The notes beneath the pieces were generated by a model. It was given only the letters and a program-made list of their open reading frames with translations, ran no database searches and was not told the DNA's origin. Source: Sphingobium quisquiliarum P25 (GTDB lineage Bacteria; Pseudomonadota; Alphaproteobacteria; Sphingomonadales; Sphingomonadaceae). From it: a stretch of 34,401 nucleotides of DNA. Every line of letters begins with the position of its first letter. Within the stretch, counting starts at the first letter, position 1. The position numbers were made by a program, and so were the translations under genes. Where the stretch lies: NCBI RefSeq assembly GCF_000445065.1, contig NZ_ATHO01000021.1:1-34401 (forward strand), given 5' to 3'. Shown piece after piece: positions 7,798 to 16,311 of this stretch.

Positions 7798-9312
7798 TCA
7801 GGCCATGCCGCGCTGGATAAATTCGACAAGGATCAGCAGCATGCACACCGCCGCCAGCCCGCCGCTCGCGCCCGCAAACCATTTAAGACGCTGCTTTTCG
7901 ACCGCCCTCTGCGCGGCATTGACCGTCTGGGTGATGGACCCGATCACCGGCATGCCGATGGCGCGTTCCAGCCGCGCCGCGGTCGGGAAACTGCCTTTGA
8001 GCTGCGCCATGGCGAAGGCCGTGCCGACGCCAGCGCCTATGCCCACGATCAGCACGCCGACCAGCAGCAGCGGCCGGTTGGGCGCTACCGGAGCGGTGGG
8101 CACGCTGGGCGGATTGACGACGCGGAACTGCACCGCGCCCGTCTCCGTCTTGACGTCGCCCCGCAGCCGGATCTCCTCACGGTCGGCCAGCAGCTTGTCA
8201 TATTGCGTCTTGAGCACCTCATAATCGCGGTCGAGCTTCTCCTGCTCGGCGGCAAGGCCGGGCTCGTCCGTCTGGCGCGAAGACATGGCGGCAAGGTCCG
8301 CCTGCAACTGCGCCTTGCGGGTATGGAGCGCCTGCACCGTCGCGGCCCGCTCGGCCTGCATCGACTTGATCGACAGATAGGCGGGGTTGGGCGTGCCACC
8401 GCCCGTTCCGCCGCCACCCTGCTTGCGCAGCGCATCGACCTGGCGCTGGGCGGCGATGACGTCGGGATGGCTGCTGGTCCACCCGCGCGCCAGCATGCCC
8501 GAAAGGTCGGCCTGCGCCTGCGCCAGCGCTGACGGTGCGCCCGAAGCGCCCACGCCGGGCAGCGTCTGCGGCGTGCCCGCAAGTTGCCCGTTCATGGCGC
8601 TCAGCGCGCCTTGCGCCTGCGCCAGTTGCGATTCGATATTGTTGATCTCCATCCGGGCCGCATCCATCCGCTGCCCGATCGAGCCAGCGCCCGGCAGGAC
8701 GCCCGCATAGCGCTGCTCGAATTCGACCCGGCGCTGTTCCGCGCCAGCCAGTTGCTTGCCCCGCTCGGCAATCTGCTGGTCCAGGAACGCCAGGCTCTGC
8801 TTCGTCTCGACCCGGTTGGACGACAGGTTGGCCTCCTGGAAAATGTCCACCAGCTTCTGCACCACCTGCTGGGCGATGCGCGCATTGGCGCCGTCCGACA
8901 GGCCCGAATCGGCCATCTTGGCACTGATGTCGATCATGCTGGGGTCGATCTGCGCCATGACGGTGATGCCTTCGCGCAGCGCCGTGATCTTCGCGGCCAC
9001 ATCGCGCGGGCCGCTGATCGTCTGGTTAAGGTCGGTTTCCTTGACCACCCGTTCCAGATTGCCGGTGCTGGCCAGCGTCTGGCGCACGCGGTCGAGGTCC
9101 TGCTGCGACTGGACCTGGGTGATGCCCACCTTGTCCTGCAACAGCGACTGGGTGTTCACATAGACCCGCGCCTTGCTTTCATAGCTGTTGGGGACCAGCG
9201 CGACGCCCAGCCAGCCCAGCATGCACACGCCCCACGCGACCGCCAGCGCCAGCCAGCGCCGGGTCCATATGCCGTGGAGCGCGATCAGCAGCTCATCGTA
9301 AAGGGCGGCCAT
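7798..9312 (-). CDS. Chain-length determinant protein, XrtA system (Wzz/PCP family, TIGR03007 type)
   Basis: This is a 504-aa polysaccharide co-polymerase of the inner membrane that sets exopolysaccharide chain length and activates the adjacent kinase. A transmembrane helix lies at about residues 18-40 (LALAVAWGVCMLGWLGVALV). A long periplasmic region with extended coiled coils follows, with repeated Gln/Ala heptads and a GGGGTGGGTPNP hinge. The Wzz-like motif PSVPTAPVAPNRPLLL precedes a second membrane helix, and a last hydrophobic helix (GLAAVCMLLILVEFI) ends the protein. The start is the ATG at 9312, one base after the export gene stop; the open frame to 9366 runs into that gene and is not used. 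Confidence 0.9.
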   Translation of the reverse strand: MAALYDELLIALHGIWTRRWLALAVAWGVCMLGWLGVALVPNSYESKARVYVNTQSLLQDKVGITQVQSQQDLDRVRQTLASTGNLERVVKETDLNQTISGPRDVAAKITALREGITVMAQIDPSMIDISAKMADSGLSDGANARIAQQVVQKLVDIFQEANLSSNRVETKQSLAFLDQQIAERGKQLAGAEQRRVEFEQRYAGVLPGAGSIGQRMDAARMEINNIESQLAQAQGALSAMNGQLAGTPQTLPGVGASGAPSALAQAQADLSGMLARGWTSSHPDVIAAQRQVDALRKQGGGGTGGGTPNPAYLSIKSMQAERAATVQALHTRKAQLQADLAAMSSRQTDEPGLAAEQEKLDRDYEVLKTQYDKLLADREEIRLRGDVKTETGAVQFRVVNPPSVPTAPVAPNRPLLLVGVLIVGIGAGVGTAFAMAQLKGSFPTAARLERAIGMPVIGSITQTVNAAQRAVEKQRLKWFAGASGGLAAVCMLLILVEFIQRGMA

Positions 9313-9313
9313 A

Positions 9314-9958
9314 TCAGAACATGCTTTCCGGGATGATGATGACGTCGCCGGGGGCCAGCATGACATTCGCCTTGCTGTCGCCGCGTTTCAGCAGGTCGCC
9401 GATGCGCACCTGATATTCCTGCTGCTTGCCGGTTTCCTTGTTGAAACGGACCAGCCGCGCGCGGTTGCCCGCCGCATATTCGCTAAGGCCCCCGACGGAG
9501 ATCATGGCGTCAAGCAGCGTCATGTTCGCGCGATAGGGGATCGACGCTGGCTTTTCCGTCGCACCGACGATCCGCACCTGCTGGCTGAACGTGCCCGAAA
9601 AATTGTTGACGATCACGGACACGAGCGGGTTTTCGATATATTTGCCCAGCGCCACCTTCATGTCGTCGGCCAGTTGTTTGGGCGTCTTGCCCACGGCCGG
9701 CATGTCGGCGATCAGCGGCGTGGTGATGCGCCCGTCAGGCCGCACCTGCACCTTCGCGCCCAGTTCCGGGTTGCGCCATACGAACACGGTCAGGTCGTCG
9801 AGCGGCCCGATCACATATTCCTCGCCCGGCCCTTCCTGCTGCGACACGAAGGATGCGGGCGGAAGCTGCGGCCCCCCGCCGCCCGAAGCGCAACCTGCCA
9901 GGGCCATCGCCGGAAGCGATGCGCCGATCAAAGCACGGGATACCGACAGGAAACGCAT
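9314..9958 (-). CDS. Polysaccharide export lipoprotein, XrtA system (Wza-like, TIGR03027 type)
   Basis: This is a 214-aa outer-membrane-directed lipoprotein. The signal peptide ends in a lipobox (LAGC, acylated Cys23). A polysaccharide export domain follows (YVIGPLDDLTVFVWRNPEL, then VRPDGRITTPLIADM) and an SLBB-like segment (SVIVNNFSGTFSQQVRIVG) before the terminal APGDVIIIPESMF. It should form the Wza-like exit pore with the chain-length regulator encoded next. It is the first gene of the XrtA core operon, with GAGGTG about 6 nt before the ATG. The 130 bp upstream (9959-10088) separate it from the decarboxylase gene; I could not identify a convincing promoter there. Confidence 0.9.
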   Translation of the reverse strand: MRFLSVSRALIGASLPAMALAGCASGGGGPQLPPASFVSQQEGPGEEYVIGPLDDLTVFVWRNPELGAKVQVRPDGRITTPLIADMPAVGKTPKQLADDMKVALGKYIENPLVSVIVNNFSGTFSQQVRIVGATEKPASIPYRANMTLLDAMISVGGLSEYAAGNRARLVRFNKETGKQQEYQVRIGDLLKRGDSKANVMLAPGDVIIIPESMF

Positions 9959-10088
9959 ATCTTCACCTCTTCGTGCAGCCGCATGGGCATGGCCGCCACA
10001 CAGGCGGGCGGGCCATCAAGCCATGGGCTTTGGGCCTCTTCTTGCCGTCAAAGGGTAAAGATACGGTTAGGGGTGCACCGCAGCAGCG

Positions 10089-11321
10089 TCAGCCGATCAG
10101 CAGTTCCAACGGGTTGGGATGGCCAAGAAAAGCCGCCGGGCTTGCAGACGCTCCATAGGCCCCGGCCAGGAACAGCGCGACCAGATCGCCTTCCTTAATC
10201 GGCGGCAGCGCCACCTTGTCCCCCAGCTTGTCCATCGGCGTGCACAGGCACCCGGCCACCGTCACCGCCTGATCCGCTGCTGCCTCGCCGAAGCGATTGG
10301 CCACCGCGATCGGATAGTTCCGCCGCACGACCGTGCCGAAATTGCCGCTCGCCGCAAGCTGGTGATGCAATCCGCCATCCACCACGACGAAGGTCTCGCC
10401 CTGGCTCACCTTCACATCGACGACGCGGGTCAGGTAGACCCCCGCTTCGCCCACCAGCCAGCGGCCAAGCTCCATCGCAAAGGCGCTGCCCGACAGAATG
10501 TCGGCCCGCCCCTCCAGCACCTGCGCCAGCGCCTGCCCGATCGGCCTGATATCCAGCCGCTCGTCACCCGGAAAATGAGGGATGCCAAAGCCGCCGCCCA
10601 GATTGACCAGCGGCGGCGTCGCGCCCACCTCCCCGGACAGGCGCGCCGCCAGCGCGACCGTCGCCGCCTGCGCCTCGATCAGCGCATTTGCATCCAGCGC
10701 CTGCGAACCGGCAAAGATATGCCAGCCCCGCCAGTCCGCCCCGGCATCGATCAGCCATCGGGCCAGCGCCGCCGCGCGATCGGCGTCCACCCCGAACGGC
10801 TTGGCCCCGCCGCCCATGCGCATGCCGGATCCTTTAAGGTCGAAGTCGGGGTTCACCCGCACCGCCAGCTTGGGCGTGCGCCCCCGCCGCTCCGCGATGG
10901 CCACGGCGCGCCGCGCCTCCCCTTCCGATTCCAGGTTCAGCGTCACGCCGGCATCGATCGCGGCGGTCAGTTCATCGTCCCGCTTCCCCGGCCCGGCAAA
11001 GCTCACATGCGCCGCGTCCATGCCCGCCTCCAGCGCCCGGCCAAGTTCGCCGCCCGATGCAACGTCAAAGCCGTCCACCAACGCCGCCATGCGCTGCAAC
11101 AGCGGCGGAAAAGGGTTCGCCTTCACCGCATAATGAAGCGACAGCATCGGCGGCATGGCGTCACGCCAGTCGCTCACCTGCCGCTCGATAATGCCCATGT
11201 CATAGACGAACAGCGGCGTATCGCCCGCTTCCTCCACCAGGCTGGCCGCGCCGCAGCCGCCGATCAGCAGCATGCCGTCTTCGCCCGTGAAGAAGGGCGG
11301 GATCGGGCCCATGGGCTTCAT
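10089..11321 (-). CDS. PLP-dependent decarboxylase, exosortase system type 1 (TIGR03099 type)
   Basis: This is a 410-aa fold-type III PLP enzyme of the diaminopimelate/ornithine decarboxylase superfamily, expected to decarboxylate an amino acid to an amine. The PLP lysine is K67 in LHYAVKANP. The phosphate-binding glycine run is NLGGGFGIPHFPGD, the active-site Cys motif is GCLCTPMD and the late Tyr region is AGAYGASASP. The Cys motif differs from the usual CESGD of DapDC enzymes, so lysA function is unlikely; the family always sits with an exosortase-linked acyl ligase. The start overlaps the ligase stop (ATGA). MGPIPP four residues in, or MLLIGG at 17, are alternative starts. The product amine and its role are unknown, but the context suggests it is acylated or attached to a carrier. 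Confidence 0.88.
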   Translation of the reverse strand: MKPMGPIPPFFTGEDGMLLIGGCGAASLVEEAGDTPLFVYDMGIIERQVSDWRDAMPPMLSLHYAVKANPFPPLLQRMAALVDGFDVASGGELGRALEAGMDAAHVSFAGPGKRDDELTAAIDAGVTLNLESEGEARRAVAIAERRGRTPKLAVRVNPDFDLKGSGMRMGGGAKPFGVDADRAAALARWLIDAGADWRGWHIFAGSQALDANALIEAQAATVALAARLSGEVGATPPLVNLGGGFGIPHFPGDERLDIRPIGQALAQVLEGRADILSGSAFAMELGRWLVGEAGVYLTRVVDVKVSQGETFVVVDGGLHHQLAASGNFGTVVRRNYPIAVANRFGEAAADQAVTVAGCLCTPMDKLGDKVALPPIKEGDLVALFLAGAYGASASPAAFLGHPNPLELLIG

Positions 11322-12862
11322 TGATCATATTCCTTCGCCAATGCGACCCGGTCGATCTTGCCGTTGGGAGTGCGCGGAAAATCCTCCCGTCCGACGATGG
11401 CGCGCGGATGCATGAAATTGGGCAGTTCGGCCTTCAAATGCGCCTCCACCCGCGCTTCGGCCTGCGGATCGGCGGAGCGGATCAGCAGCAGCACGGCCTG
11501 GCCCAGCCGCTCGTCCTTGACCCCCATCGCCACGGCTTCGGAAACGCCCGGCACGGCCGCGGCCGCTTCCTCGATCTCCGTGGGGCTGATGCGGTTGCCC
11601 GCCGACTTGATCATCGCGTCATCGCGGCCGATGAAATAAAGCAGCCCATCCGCATCGCGCCGCACCTTGTCACCCGACCATACAGCCGTGCCGCCATAGC
11701 TCGAAGCGGGCGGCGCGGGCCGGAAGCGCTCGGCGGTTCGCGCTGCATCCCGCCAATAACCCTGCGCCACCAGCGGCCCGCAATGCACAAGTTCGCCGGG
11801 CTCATCATCGGCGGTGACGCTGCCGTCCGCCCGCACCACCAATATCTCCGCATGGGGAATGGCCGATCCCATGGAGTCGGGATGGCTGTCCACCAGCGCC
11901 GGGGGCAGATAGGTCGACCGGAACGCCTCCGTCAGCCCGTACATCGGATAAAGATCGGCATTGGGAAACAGGCTGCGCAACTTCGCCACCAGCGGCCGGG
12001 TGAGCGCGCCGCCGCTATTGGTGATCCGCCTGAGCCTGCCCGCAACCTCCGGCGGCCAGTTCAACTCGGTCAGTTGCACCCACAGCGGCGGCACCCCCGC
12101 CAGCGTCGTGATGTCCCGCCGCTCCACCGACTTCATGACGTCACGCGCCGTCAGATAGTCCAGCGGATAGACGCATCCGCCCGCGAACCAGGTGGATAGA
12201 AGCTGGTTCTGTCCATAATCGAAACTGAACGGCAGCACGCACAGCGTCCTGTCGCCGGGCGTCAGCCCCAGATAAGCAGCGACGGAAACAGCGCCCAGCC
12301 ACAGATTGGCGTGGCTCAACATCACGCCCTTGGGCTTGCCGGTCGATCCGCTGGTATAGAGGATCGCGGCCAGATCGTGCGGCCCGGCATCGGATGGGCC
12401 GATGCCTTCCCCTCCGCTCATCGCGCAGGCGGCCTCCTCCTCCCGCAGCAGGCGGCAATCGCCGGGGACCTCGGCCTCCGTCAGCGTATCGAGCCGCGCC
12501 GCCGTGCCGATCAGCAGCCGCGCGCCACTATCGGCCAGTATATGGGCGACCTGCCCATGCCGCAGCAGCGGATTGATGGGTACATGCACCAGCCCCGCGC
12601 GCGGCGCGGCGAGCGGCATCAGCGCGGCAACCGGGCCCTTCGCGATCCAGCTCGCGACTCGCGCCCCGCGCTCCAGCCCGAACCCCGCGAGCCACCCCGC
12701 CAGCCGCCCCAGCGCCTCTTCCAGTTCAGCGTAGCTCTGCGCGCCCGATCGCCCATCCAGCGCCGGACGCGCCGGATCGCCGCGCAGCAGCAGATGGTCG
12801 ACCGGCCGCACCTCCACTCCGTCGATCACTGTGCGCCCCGGTTCCAGATTGCTTAACTCCAT
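11318..12862 (-). CDS. Acyl-CoA ligase (AMP-forming), exosortase A-associated (TIGR03098 type)
   Basis: This is an ANL-superfamily adenylate-forming enzyme of about 514 aa that would activate a carboxylic acid as acyl-AMP and pass it to CoA or to a phosphopantetheine carrier. Core motifs are visible: the P-loop YTSGSTGKPKGV, YGLTEAF, the hinge region GDKVRRDADGLLYFIGRDD and the C-terminal catalytic lysine in PNGKIDR. I place the start at the ATG at 12862; an in-frame GTG five codons earlier (12877) is possible, and neither has a strong Shine-Dalgarno. It is followed without a gap by the PLP decarboxylase and is divergent from the GNAT-ACP pair, 47 bp away. Substrate choice cannot be read from the sequence. 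Confidence 0.9.
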   Translation of the reverse strand: MELSNLEPGRTVIDGVEVRPVDHLLLRGDPARPALDGRSGAQSYAELEEALGRLAGWLAGFGLERGARVASWIAKGPVAALMPLAAPRAGLVHVPINPLLRHGQVAHILADSGARLLIGTAARLDTLTEAEVPGDCRLLREEEAACAMSGGEGIGPSDAGPHDLAAILYTSGSTGKPKGVMLSHANLWLGAVSVAAYLGLTPGDRTLCVLPFSFDYGQNQLLSTWFAGGCVYPLDYLTARDVMKSVERRDITTLAGVPPLWVQLTELNWPPEVAGRLRRITNSGGALTRPLVAKLRSLFPNADLYPMYGLTEAFRSTYLPPALVDSHPDSMGSAIPHAEILVVRADGSVTADDEPGELVHCGPLVAQGYWRDAARTAERFRPAPPASSYGGTAVWSGDKVRRDADGLLYFIGRDDAMIKSAGNRISPTEIEEAAAAVPGVSEAVAMGVKDERLGQAVLLLIRSADPQAEARVEAHLKAELPNFMHPRAIVGREDFPRTPNGKIDRVALAKEYDQ

Positions 12863-12909
12863 TTCCAGACTTTTCACCTACATGGCCAGGGTGACGGGGA
12901 GATAGTCAT

Positions 12910-13917
12910 TTGCTGATCGCAAGGGAATATAGCACGGCCGCCGCCGCCCGCGATGCTCTCGCGGGAAGGCTGGACCGCGCCTTCATTCCCTCGCTTTTCG
13001 ACCGTATCGACTGGTTCGAATCGCTCCATGCCCATTGTTTCCCTCATGTCCCCCTGCGCGTGCTCCACACGAAACAGGGGGACAGCGAAGCCTGGCTGTT
13101 CCTGCTGGCCACCGGCGCGCGGCGGCTGAGCGCGCTTGCCAACTGGTACAGCTTCTCCTGGTCGCCCATCTTCCTTGGAAACCCGGATGAAGACACGCGG
13201 CGGCGCTTGATCGAGGTCATGGCCGGGCATCTCCTCACCACCAGCGCCCATATTGATTTCTACCCCGTCACGGACGAAGCCGGTCTCCTGCTCGACGCCT
13301 TCCGCCGCGCTGGCTGGTTCGCCGTGCGCAGGCCGATGGGCGGCCGCCATATCCTCGACCTCGACGGCCGCGACTTCGCCACCTATTGGGCCGCCCGGCC
13401 GAGCCGCCTGCGCAATCAGGTGCAGCGCAAGGCCCGCGCCAGCCGCTTTGCCATCGACATCAGACATGATTTCACCGGCGCTCTGTGGCGCGATTATGTG
13501 ACCGTGCATGCCAGCAGTTGGAAGCAGCCCGAACCCGGCCTACCCTTCCTCCGCGCCCTTGCAGAGCGGGAGGCGGCGGCGGGCGCCCTGCGCCTGGGCT
13601 TCGCACGGCTGAACGGCCAGCCTGTCGCGACGCAGCTCTGGACCGTGGAAAACGGCGCCGCCCTCATCCACAAGCTGTCGCACGATCGCGCCTTTGACGG
13701 CGGATCGCCCGGCACCCTGCTCAGCCATGCGATGTTCGCTCATGCGATCGACACGGATCGCGTGCAACGGATCGACTATGGCACGGGCGACAACGCCTAC
13801 AAGGCCGAATGGATGGAACGGCGCGAGCCACTCCACCGGCTCGACTTCTTCAATCCCCGCTTCGCTTCCACATGGCTGCCCGCCGCGCGCACCGCCATTT
13901 CCGCCCTTGTCGGCTAG
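12910..13917 (+). CDS. GNAT/FemAB-fold acyltransferase (CelD/BcsL-like), exosortase locus
   Basis: This is a 335-aa protein whose C-terminal half reads as a GNAT/FemAB-like acyltransferase: RPSRLRNQVQRKARA, a conserved HASSWKQPEPGLPF, LRLGFARLNGQPVATQLW and the late DYGTGDNAYKAEWM. Proteins of this type occur in exosortase and cellulose/EPS loci (CelD/BcsL-like) and probably transfer an acyl or aminoacyl group. The start is a TTG at 12910 with GGGGAG about 8 nt upstream; no better ATG fits the N-terminus. It sits next to a dedicated ACP and opposite the acyl ligase, so an ACP- or CoA-bound acyl donor is a reasonable inference. No signal peptide is present. Confidence 0.78.
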   Translation: MLIAREYSTAAAARDALAGRLDRAFIPSLFDRIDWFESLHAHCFPHVPLRVLHTKQGDSEAWLFLLATGARRLSALANWYSFSWSPIFLGNPDEDTRRRLIEVMAGHLLTTSAHIDFYPVTDEAGLLLDAFRRAGWFAVRRPMGGRHILDLDGRDFATYWAARPSRLRNQVQRKARASRFAIDIRHDFTGALWRDYVTVHASSWKQPEPGLPFLRALAEREAAAGALRLGFARLNGQPVATQLWTVENGAALIHKLSHDRAFDGGSPGTLLSHAMFAHAIDTDRVQRIDYGTGDNAYKAEWMERREPLHRLDFFNPRFASTWLPAARTAISALVG

Positions 13918-13945
13918 ATGCGGAGCCATTAGGTAGGCCCCCATT

Positions 13946-14233
13946 ATGCGGGCGGGACAGTCAATGCCGGTCGACCGGACAAGCGATATTGCAGCGATAG
14001 TACGTGACCTTCTGCGCGACGTGCTGGCGTTGCCGCAGGAGCGGGCCGACGCGTTCGACGCCGATACGCCGCTTTTCGGCGCGCTCCCCGAACTGGACTC
14101 CATGGCCGTCGCCAGCCTGCTCACCGAAATGGAAGACCGCCTCGGCATCCTGATCGAGGACGATGACATCGACGGCGAAACCTTCGAAACCTTCGGCACC
14201 CTCGTCGCCTTTGCTGAGACGAAAGTGGCCTGA
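13946..14233 (+). CDS. Acyl carrier protein, exosortase A-associated
   Basis: This is a small acidic carrier protein of 95 aa, or 89 aa if the second ATG at 13964 (MPVDRTSD) is used. The 4'-phosphopantetheine serine sits in ELDSMAVAS, a DSM variant of the usual DSL motif. The following helix (LLTEMEDRLGILIEDDDIDGETF) is a typical ACP helix III region. It is unlike the housekeeping acpP at 30802-31035 and belongs with the ligase, decarboxylase and GNAT transferase. It probably holds the activated acyl or aminoacyl unit during synthesis or decoration of the exosortase-linked product. AGGTAGG lies upstream of the first ATG; the true start is uncertain by six codons. Confidence 0.85.
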   Translation: MRAGQSMPVDRTSDIAAIVRDLLRDVLALPQERADAFDADTPLFGALPELDSMAVASLLTEMEDRLGILIEDDDIDGETFETFGTLVAFAETKVA

Positions 14234-14236
14234 GCG

Positions 14237-14252
14237 GCGTCAGCGCTGACGC
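14237..14252. repeat. 16-bp perfect palindrome after the ACP gene
   Basis: GCGTCAGCGCTGACGC is self-complementary across its whole length and lies 4 bases past the ACP stop. It has no loop and no T-run, so a Rho-independent terminator is not supported. It could be a protein-binding palindrome or a chance sequence at this GC content. Confidence 0.4.
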
Positions 14253-14374
14253 ATGAACAGTAAGCGGGTTGAGCGCCCAGCTATGTTGCTGCGGGCGCGG
14301 GAACACCGCCGTCGCGCGCCGATAAAGGGCGACCTCACTCCTCCGAGCGCAGTCCCTACAAGCTGGCTCTACGT

Positions 14375-14394
14375 GCTCCTGCGCAGGCAGGAGC
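14375..14394. repeat. GCTCCTGC hairpin, likely interspersed sphingomonad repeat
   Basis: GCTCCTGC-GCAG-GCAGGAGC forms an 8-bp stem with a 4-base loop. It lies in the 214-bp gap between the ACP gene (plus) and trxB (minus), which converge here, so it could act as a bidirectional transcription block although no T-run follows. From memory, hairpins of this core are frequent between genes in sphingomonad genomes; I cannot count copies here. Nothing else in the gap looks functional. Confidence 0.5.
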
Positions 14395-14447
14395 CCAGTT
14401 GAAACGCCAGAACCAGGTTCCTGCCTCCACAGGCTCCCCCGCCAAAC

Positions 14448-15410
14448 CTACTCCGCCGCCAGAGCCTCAAAATCCGCCTCGGCCAGGAACTTCTCGACAT
14501 CCAGCGCCGCCATGCAGCCCATGCCCGCCGCCGTCACCGCCTGCCGGTAGATCTTGTCCGTGACATCCCCGGCAGCGAACACGCCGGGAATCGAGGTCCG
14601 GGTCGTCCCCGGCTCCACCACCAGATAGCCCTCATCCATCGGCAGCTTCCCCGCGAACAGCTCGGTCGCGGGCTGATGGCCGATGGCGACGAACGCGCCG
14701 TCTGTCTCGATATGGGACGCTTTGCCCGTCACCGTGTCGACCAGGTCCACGCCAACCAGCCCTTCGGGATTGCCGCCGCCGACGAAGCGCTCGATCTTCT
14801 GGTTCCACAGCACCTTGATGTTCGGATGCGCGAACAGCCGCTGCTGCAAGATCTTCTCCGCCCTCAGCGAATCGCGGCGGTGGATCAGCGTGACGTCATG
14901 ACTGTGGTTGGTGAGGTACAGCGCCTCCTCAACAGCGGTATTGCCGCCGCCGATCACCACCACCTTCTTGCCGCGATAAAAGAAGCCATCGCACGTGGCG
15001 CAGGCCGACACGCCCTTGCCCTGCAACAACTGCTCCCCCTCCGCGCCCAGCCATTTCGCCTGCGCGCCGGTCGCGATCACCAGGCTGTCGGCATAATAGA
15101 CGGTGCCGCTGTCGCCCTTCAGCTTGAACGGACGATCGGAAAGATCGACGTCGACAATCTGGTCGTACATCATCTTCGCGCCGACATGCTCCGCCTGCGC
15201 CTGCATCTGCTCCATCAGCCATGGACCCTGGATGACGTCGCGAAAGCCCGGATAATTTTCCACGTCCGTGGTGATGGTCAGCTGCCCGCCCGGCTGCATC
15301 CCCTGCACCACGATCGGCGCCAGCCCCGCGCGCGCGCCGTAAATGGCGGCGGAAAGACCGGCGGGTCCCGATCCCAGGATCAGCATGCGAGTGGAATGGG
15401 TTGCGGTCAT
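14448..15410 (-). CDS. trxB: Thioredoxin-disulfide reductase
   Basis: This is a 320-aa cytosolic FAD/NADPH flavoenzyme that reduces thioredoxin. The FAD-binding GSGPAGL is at the N-terminus, the redox-active CATC at about residues 137-140 (ACATCDGFFYRGK), the NADPH-binding VVVIGGGNTAVEEA and HRRDSLRAEKI follow, and the second FAD motif is FAAGDVTDKIYRQAVTAAGMGCMAA. Length and motif order match bacterial TrxB. The start is the ATG at 15410 (MTATHSTRMLILG); the frame is open further upstream to 15482 but that extension has no family match. It is separated from the upstream Anbu operon by about 150 bp, in which I see no clear promoter. Confidence 0.96.
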   Translation of the reverse strand: MTATHSTRMLILGSGPAGLSAAIYGARAGLAPIVVQGMQPGGQLTITTDVENYPGFRDVIQGPWLMEQMQAQAEHVGAKMMYDQIVDVDLSDRPFKLKGDSGTVYYADSLVIATGAQAKWLGAEGEQLLQGKGVSACATCDGFFYRGKKVVVIGGGNTAVEEALYLTNHSHDVTLIHRRDSLRAEKILQQRLFAHPNIKVLWNQKIERFVGGGNPEGLVGVDLVDTVTGKASHIETDGAFVAIGHQPATELFAGKLPMDEGYLVVEPGTTRTSIPGVFAAGDVTDKIYRQAVTAAGMGCMAALDVEKFLAEADFEALAAE

Positions 15411-15559
15411 CAAATACCCCGGCGTTTTCAAGATTCGTTCGTCGCGATGAAATAGGCCGCAACCGCGCGCACGCAAGCCCAAGCGGCCAATGCATTTCCT
15501 TGGAGTGGAGGAAGCTCAGCGATGCATCCCTATGGGCAACCAGATGCGCCGACCCCAAC

Positions 15560-16297
15560 TCAATCCAGCACGTTGGGCAGATCCTCGAACCCCTTGCGCA
15601 ACGCCGCCGACCAGCCGAGCGAAAGCAGCTGGAATTCCTCGTTATCCGCCTCGATCCGCCTGCGCACCTTGAAATCGAACTTGTCCCGTTCGATCACCGT
15701 CAGGTCCAGCGGCATCCCGACCGACAGGTTGGACCGCAGCGTCGAATCCATAGACACCAGCACCGCCTTGGTCGCATCCTCCAGCGTGGTATCGCGCTTG
15801 ATGATGCGGTCCAGGATGGGCTTGCCATATTTATGCTCGCCAATCTGGAAGAAAGGCGTGTCCTCGGTCGCTTCGATGAAGTTGCCCGCAGAATAGACGA
15901 GGTACAGGCGCGGCTTGCCGCCCTTGCGCTGCCCCGCCACCAGAATGGAGGCGTCGGCGCCTGATCCCTGCATCTCTATGGTGCTGCGATAATGGTTCTG
16001 CATATCGCACATCGCGTCGCCGACCAGTTGCGCGACGCGGTGCATGGTGGGGCAGTTCAAGATGCTCTCGATATCGGGATCAAGCTGCGAATCCTTGATC
16101 GCCCGGCCCAGCTTCGCCTTCACGCCCTGCGTGATCGACAGGTTCCCCGAACACATCAGGGTGATCGCGCGTTCGCCAGTGATGCTGTAGGTAAAACTCT
16201 TTCGGAAGCGCGCGATATTGTCCATGCCCGCATTGGTGCGGGTGTCGGACAGCATGACCAGACCCTGATCAACGCGAACCGCCACACAATAGGTCAT
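15560..16297 (-). CDS. Anbu-type proteasome-like peptidase (bacterial proteasome homologue)
   Basis: This is a 245-aa Ntn-hydrolase of the Anbu (ancestral beta subunit) family. If Met1 is removed, Thr1 becomes the nucleophile (TYCVAVRVDQGLVMLSDTRTNAG); Asp17 in SDTRTN and Lys at about 32 in FRKSF match the proteasome catalytic set. GSGADASILVAGQRKGGKPRLYLV is the middle beta-sheet. The start is fixed by the Thr1 requirement at 16297; the open frame to 16354 would bury it. Anbu proteins form open helical or ring assemblies and their substrates are not settled. It is the last gene of a four-gene operon with a transglutaminase-like protein (14 nt upstream), alpha-E and ATP-grasp, a combination recognised in comparative genomics as a likely peptide-synthesis and processing system. 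Confidence 0.92.
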   Translation of the reverse strand: MTYCVAVRVDQGLVMLSDTRTNAGMDNIARFRKSFTYSITGERAITLMCSGNLSITQGVKAKLGRAIKDSQLDPDIESILNCPTMHRVAQLVGDAMCDMQNHYRSTIEMQGSGADASILVAGQRKGGKPRLYLVYSAGNFIEATEDTPFFQIGEHKYGKPILDRIIKRDTTLEDATKAVLVSMDSTLRSNLSVGMPLDLTVIERDKFDFKVRRRIEADNEEFQLLSLGWSAALRKGFEDLPNVLD

Positions 16298-16311
16298 TGC
16301 CCGCCGGGCTC

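Noticed and set aside
9959..10088. Sigma-54-like promoter (GG-N10-GC) before the export gene
   Set aside because: Only the GG and GC dinucleotides fit; the rest of the -24/-12 consensus is absent.
12874..13509. 211-aa frame antisense to the GNAT gene
   Set aside because: No domain can be seen and it overlaps a gene with conserved transferase motifs.
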